Assembly (NCBI GenBank): GCA_937132145.1
Contig: CAKZNY010000299.1
Location: forward strand, 1-9,183
Direction: 5' to 3'
Length of the DNA stretch: 9,183 nt
Source: an uncultured Paracoccaceae bacterium
GTDB lineage: Bacteria; Pseudomonadota; Alphaproteobacteria; Rhodobacterales; Rhodobacteraceae
Part shown: one piece after another, positions 7,955 to 9,183 of the stretch
Layout: every line of letters starts with the position of its first letter
Numbering within the stretch: the stretch's first letter is position 1
Made by a program: the position numbers and the translations under genes
Notes under the pieces: generated by a model
What the model was told of the DNA's origin: nothing
Database searches by the model: none
What the model saw: the letters and a program-made list of their open reading frames with translations, nothing else

Positions 7955-7987
7955 CACGTGCTCCACCATTCAACGCACCAATTTCCG

Positions 7988-8033
7988 TTAAGAATTGTGT
8001 TAACATTTACCAAATGTGTTAATAAATCGTTAA
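7988..8033 (-). promoter_or_regulatory. TTAA cluster with a CtrA-like box upstream of the receiver gene
   Basis: TTAATAAATCGTTAA (8019-8033) matches the CtrA consensus TTAA-N7-TTAA exactly. Two more TTAA (7988-7991 and 8000-8003) are spaced N8, one base off the consensus. Between the two pairs lies a 6-bp inverted repeat, ACATTT-ACC-AAATGT (8003-8017). The exact box is about 65 bp before the receiver start, a sensible place for a CtrA-controlled promoter. Since the DNA is AT-rich here, chance remains possible. Confidence 0.45.
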
Positions 8034-8045
8034 TGGTCTATATAT

Positions 8046-8064
8046 TGTGGTCACGACAACCACA
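8046..8064. repeat. Inverted repeat TGTGGT-N7-ACCACA
   Basis: Perfect 6-bp arms TGTGGT (8046-8051) and ACCACA (8059-8064) around a 7-bp centre, flanked by TATATA stretches on both sides (near 8040 and 8070). Size and symmetry suit a dimeric regulator site; TATATA/TATAAC at 8070-8077 could be a -10 for cobD. Function is inferred from position only. Confidence 0.4.
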
Positions 8065-8093
8065 CATACTATATAACCTCAAAACCATCTGAA

Positions 8094-8117
8094 TTGGGTG
8101 GTCGCAGCAACACCCAA
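8094..8117 (+). repeat. Inverted repeat/hairpin upstream of cobD
   Basis: TTGGGTG (8094-8100) and CACCCAA (8111-8117) are perfect 7-bp complements around a 10-nt loop, 49 nt before the cobD start. No T tract follows, so it is not an obvious terminator. It shares GTGGTC and CAAC with the inverted repeat 51 bp upstream. It may be an operator or an RNA hairpin in the cobD leader. Confidence 0.45.
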
Positions 8118-8165
8118 GTGGTATCGAAAAGTTAATCCACCCCCCGAGTCGCCGGAAACACCATC

Positions 8166-9083
8166 ATGAGCATCCTCTCCCTCCTTCTGATTGCCCTCAT
8201 TCTGGACGCGATTCTAGGCGAGCCCGACTGGCTATGGCACCGATTTCCGCACCCCGCCACCCTAATGGGGCGATGTGTGGAGTGGCTGGATGATCGCCTC
8301 AACCACGGCCAAAACCGCCAAAACGCCGGTATACTAACCATCACAATCCTGACCCTCGGCGCGCTCGCACTCAGCCTGTTCATCAAATCCATTCCCGATG
8401 CGGGCCTGCTAGAGGCACTCCTTGCGGCCATCCTCCTAGCGCAACGCAGCCTCACCGATCACGTCTCCCAAGTGGCCGAGGCCTTGCGCTCCTCCCTCCC
8501 CGAGGGTCGCCGCGCCGTCTCCATGATCGTTGGTCGCGACCCCGAGGCGCTCGACGAAAGTGCCGTCGCACGCGGTGCCATCGAAAGTGCCGCCGAGAAT
8601 TTCTCGGACGGCGTAATCGCCCCCGCCTTCTGGTTCCTGATCTTCGGCCTACCGGGGATTTTGATTTATAAAGTCATCAACACCGCCGACAGCATGATCG
8701 GCCATCGCAATGAGCGGTATCAGGATTTTGGCAGGGCGACTGCCCGCCTCGACGACCTCGTAAACTGGGTGCCCGCACGCTTGACAGGCGGTTTAATCTG
8801 CCTCGCCTACTGGTCCAAAACCGGATGGAACGCCATGCAAGCCGACGCCAAACACCACCGCTCCCCCAACGCTGGCTGGCCCGAGGCCGTAATGGCTGGC
8901 GTTCTCGGCATCGCCGTATCCGGCCCACGCAGCTATAACGGCACCATGACTGAACTTATGTGGGTGAACGATGCAGGCCGCAAATCCCTAACACCCGAAG
9001 ACATTGATGCCGCCGTGCGCGTGCTATGGCGAAGCTGGTTTGTGGGTGTCGGTATTCTGGCCGCACTATGGTTAATATTCTGA
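8166..9083 (+). CDS. cobD: Adenosylcobinamide-phosphate synthase (CobD/CbiB)
   Basis: CobD/CbiB is an integral membrane enzyme that joins adenosylcobyric acid to (R)-1-amino-2-propanol phosphate (or threonine phosphate) late in cobalamin synthesis. The 305 residues fit the family. Recognisable parts are the N-terminal membrane segment with DAILGEP at 14-20 and HPATLMGR at 29-36, SMIVGRDP at 119-126, ESAAENFSDGVIAP at 140-153, NTADSMIGHRNERY at 172-185, RLDDLVNWVPARLTG at 194-208 and GPRSYNG at 253-259. Hydrophobic segments lie near 2-18, 54-73, 82-93, 150-170, 240-252 and 290-305. ATG 8166 gives the usual N-terminus; GGAA about eight bases upstream is a modest Shine-Dalgarno. No other cobalamin gene is in the window. 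Its TGA lies one base from the stop of the convergent VOC gene. Confidence 0.97.
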   Translation: MSILSLLLIALILDAILGEPDWLWHRFPHPATLMGRCVEWLDDRLNHGQNRQNAGILTITILTLGALALSLFIKSIPDAGLLEALLAAILLAQRSLTDHVSQVAEALRSSLPEGRRAVSMIVGRDPEALDESAVARGAIESAAENFSDGVIAPAFWFLIFGLPGILIYKVINTADSMIGHRNERYQDFGRATARLDDLVNWVPARLTGGLICLAYWSKTGWNAMQADAKHHRSPNAGWPEAVMAGVLGIAVSGPRSYNGTMTELMWVNDAGRKSLTPEDIDAAVRVLWRSWFVGVGILAALWLIF

Positions 9084-9084
9084 C

Positions 9085-9183
9085 CTAAAGGCCCATAAAT
9101 TCGATCCGGTTCCCGTAGGGGTCTTCACTGTAGAACCGCGGCGTGTTTGGTAATCGGTCATCCCAGATCACAACATACCCAGC
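9085..9183 (-). CDS. VOC-family (glyoxalase-type) protein, C-terminal end only
   Basis: The last 32 codons of a minus-strand gene are visible, ending at TAG 9085-9087; the rest lies beyond the right edge. The fragment contains FYSEDPYGNRIEFMGL. The DPxGNRIEF pattern is the hallmark of the last strand of glyoxalase/bleomycin-resistance (VOC) proteins, with Glu of RIEF a likely metal ligand. The substrate cannot be told. It converges with cobD with one base between the stops, so no terminator separates them. Confidence 0.8.
   Translation of the reverse strand, partial: AGYVVIWDDRLPNTPRFYSEDPYGNRIEFMGL

Noticed and set aside
7980..8145. Replication origin in the AT-rich gap
   Set aside because: No DnaA boxes (TTATNCACA) are present; GTTAATCCACC is only a loose resemblance, and the neighbours are not origin-associated genes.
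7970..8165. Cobalamin riboswitch before cobD
   Set aside because: I found no B12-box-like conserved sequence, and the gap is short and AT-rich with simple inverted repeats instead of the riboswitch core.

Overview
The window looks like chromosomal core DNA from an alphaproteobacterium of the Rhodobacterales, most likely the Roseobacter group. This rests on protein character (548-residue GroEL with a GGM-rich tail, family II pyrophosphatase, TIGR01459-type HAD protein beside ribF, CobD), a CIRCE-controlled groESL operon, a TTAA-N7-TTAA site resembling a CtrA box, and GANTC sites in regulatory gaps. The placement is inferred from recognition, not from a database search. There are no RNA genes, insertion sequences, phage genes or CRISPR arrays.

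Layout. Positions 1-696 (minus) hold the first 232 codons of an EamA/DMT membrane transporter that runs off the left edge. Positions 697-871 hold the groEL 3' region: three successive hairpins, the last a textbook intrinsic terminator. Positions 872-2834 (minus) are groEL and groES, preceded by a CIRCE operator and a strong TTGACT-17-TAGATA promoter. Divergent from them, 3036-6243 (plus) is a tight four-gene run: Mn-dependent inorganic pyrophosphatase, a HAD class IIA hydrolase, a MaoC-fold hydratase, and bifunctional riboflavin kinase/FAD synthetase. It converges on a minus-strand pair (7480-6257): a 115-residue protein of unknown function followed by a D-amino-acid-aminotransferase-like PLP enzyme. 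Next (7954-7562, minus) is a stand-alone receiver-domain protein that lacks the usual acidic pair and lysine. An AT-rich gap of 211 bp (7955-8165) with several inverted repeats separates it from cobD (8166-9083, plus), which converges with the 3' end of a VOC/glyoxalase-type gene at the right edge.

How the genes work together. GroES and GroEL form one heat-shock chaperonin unit repressed by HrcA at CIRCE. The pyrophosphatase-HAD-MaoC-RibF run is probably one operon, with a 1-nt overlap and gaps of 14 and 15 nt. RibF makes FMN and FAD and releases pyrophosphate, which the pyrophosphatase can remove. The HAD protein is an uncharacterised candidate phosphatase whose position beside ribF is suggestive. 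CobD performs a late step of cobalamin assembly but stands alone here.

I see no clear new multi-gene system. The points most worth a second look are the degenerate receiver with TTAA-rich upstream DNA, the aminotransferase with Phe at the usual carboxylate-trap His position, the HAD hydrolase next to ribF, the paired inverted repeats upstream of cobD, and the stacked hairpins behind groEL.
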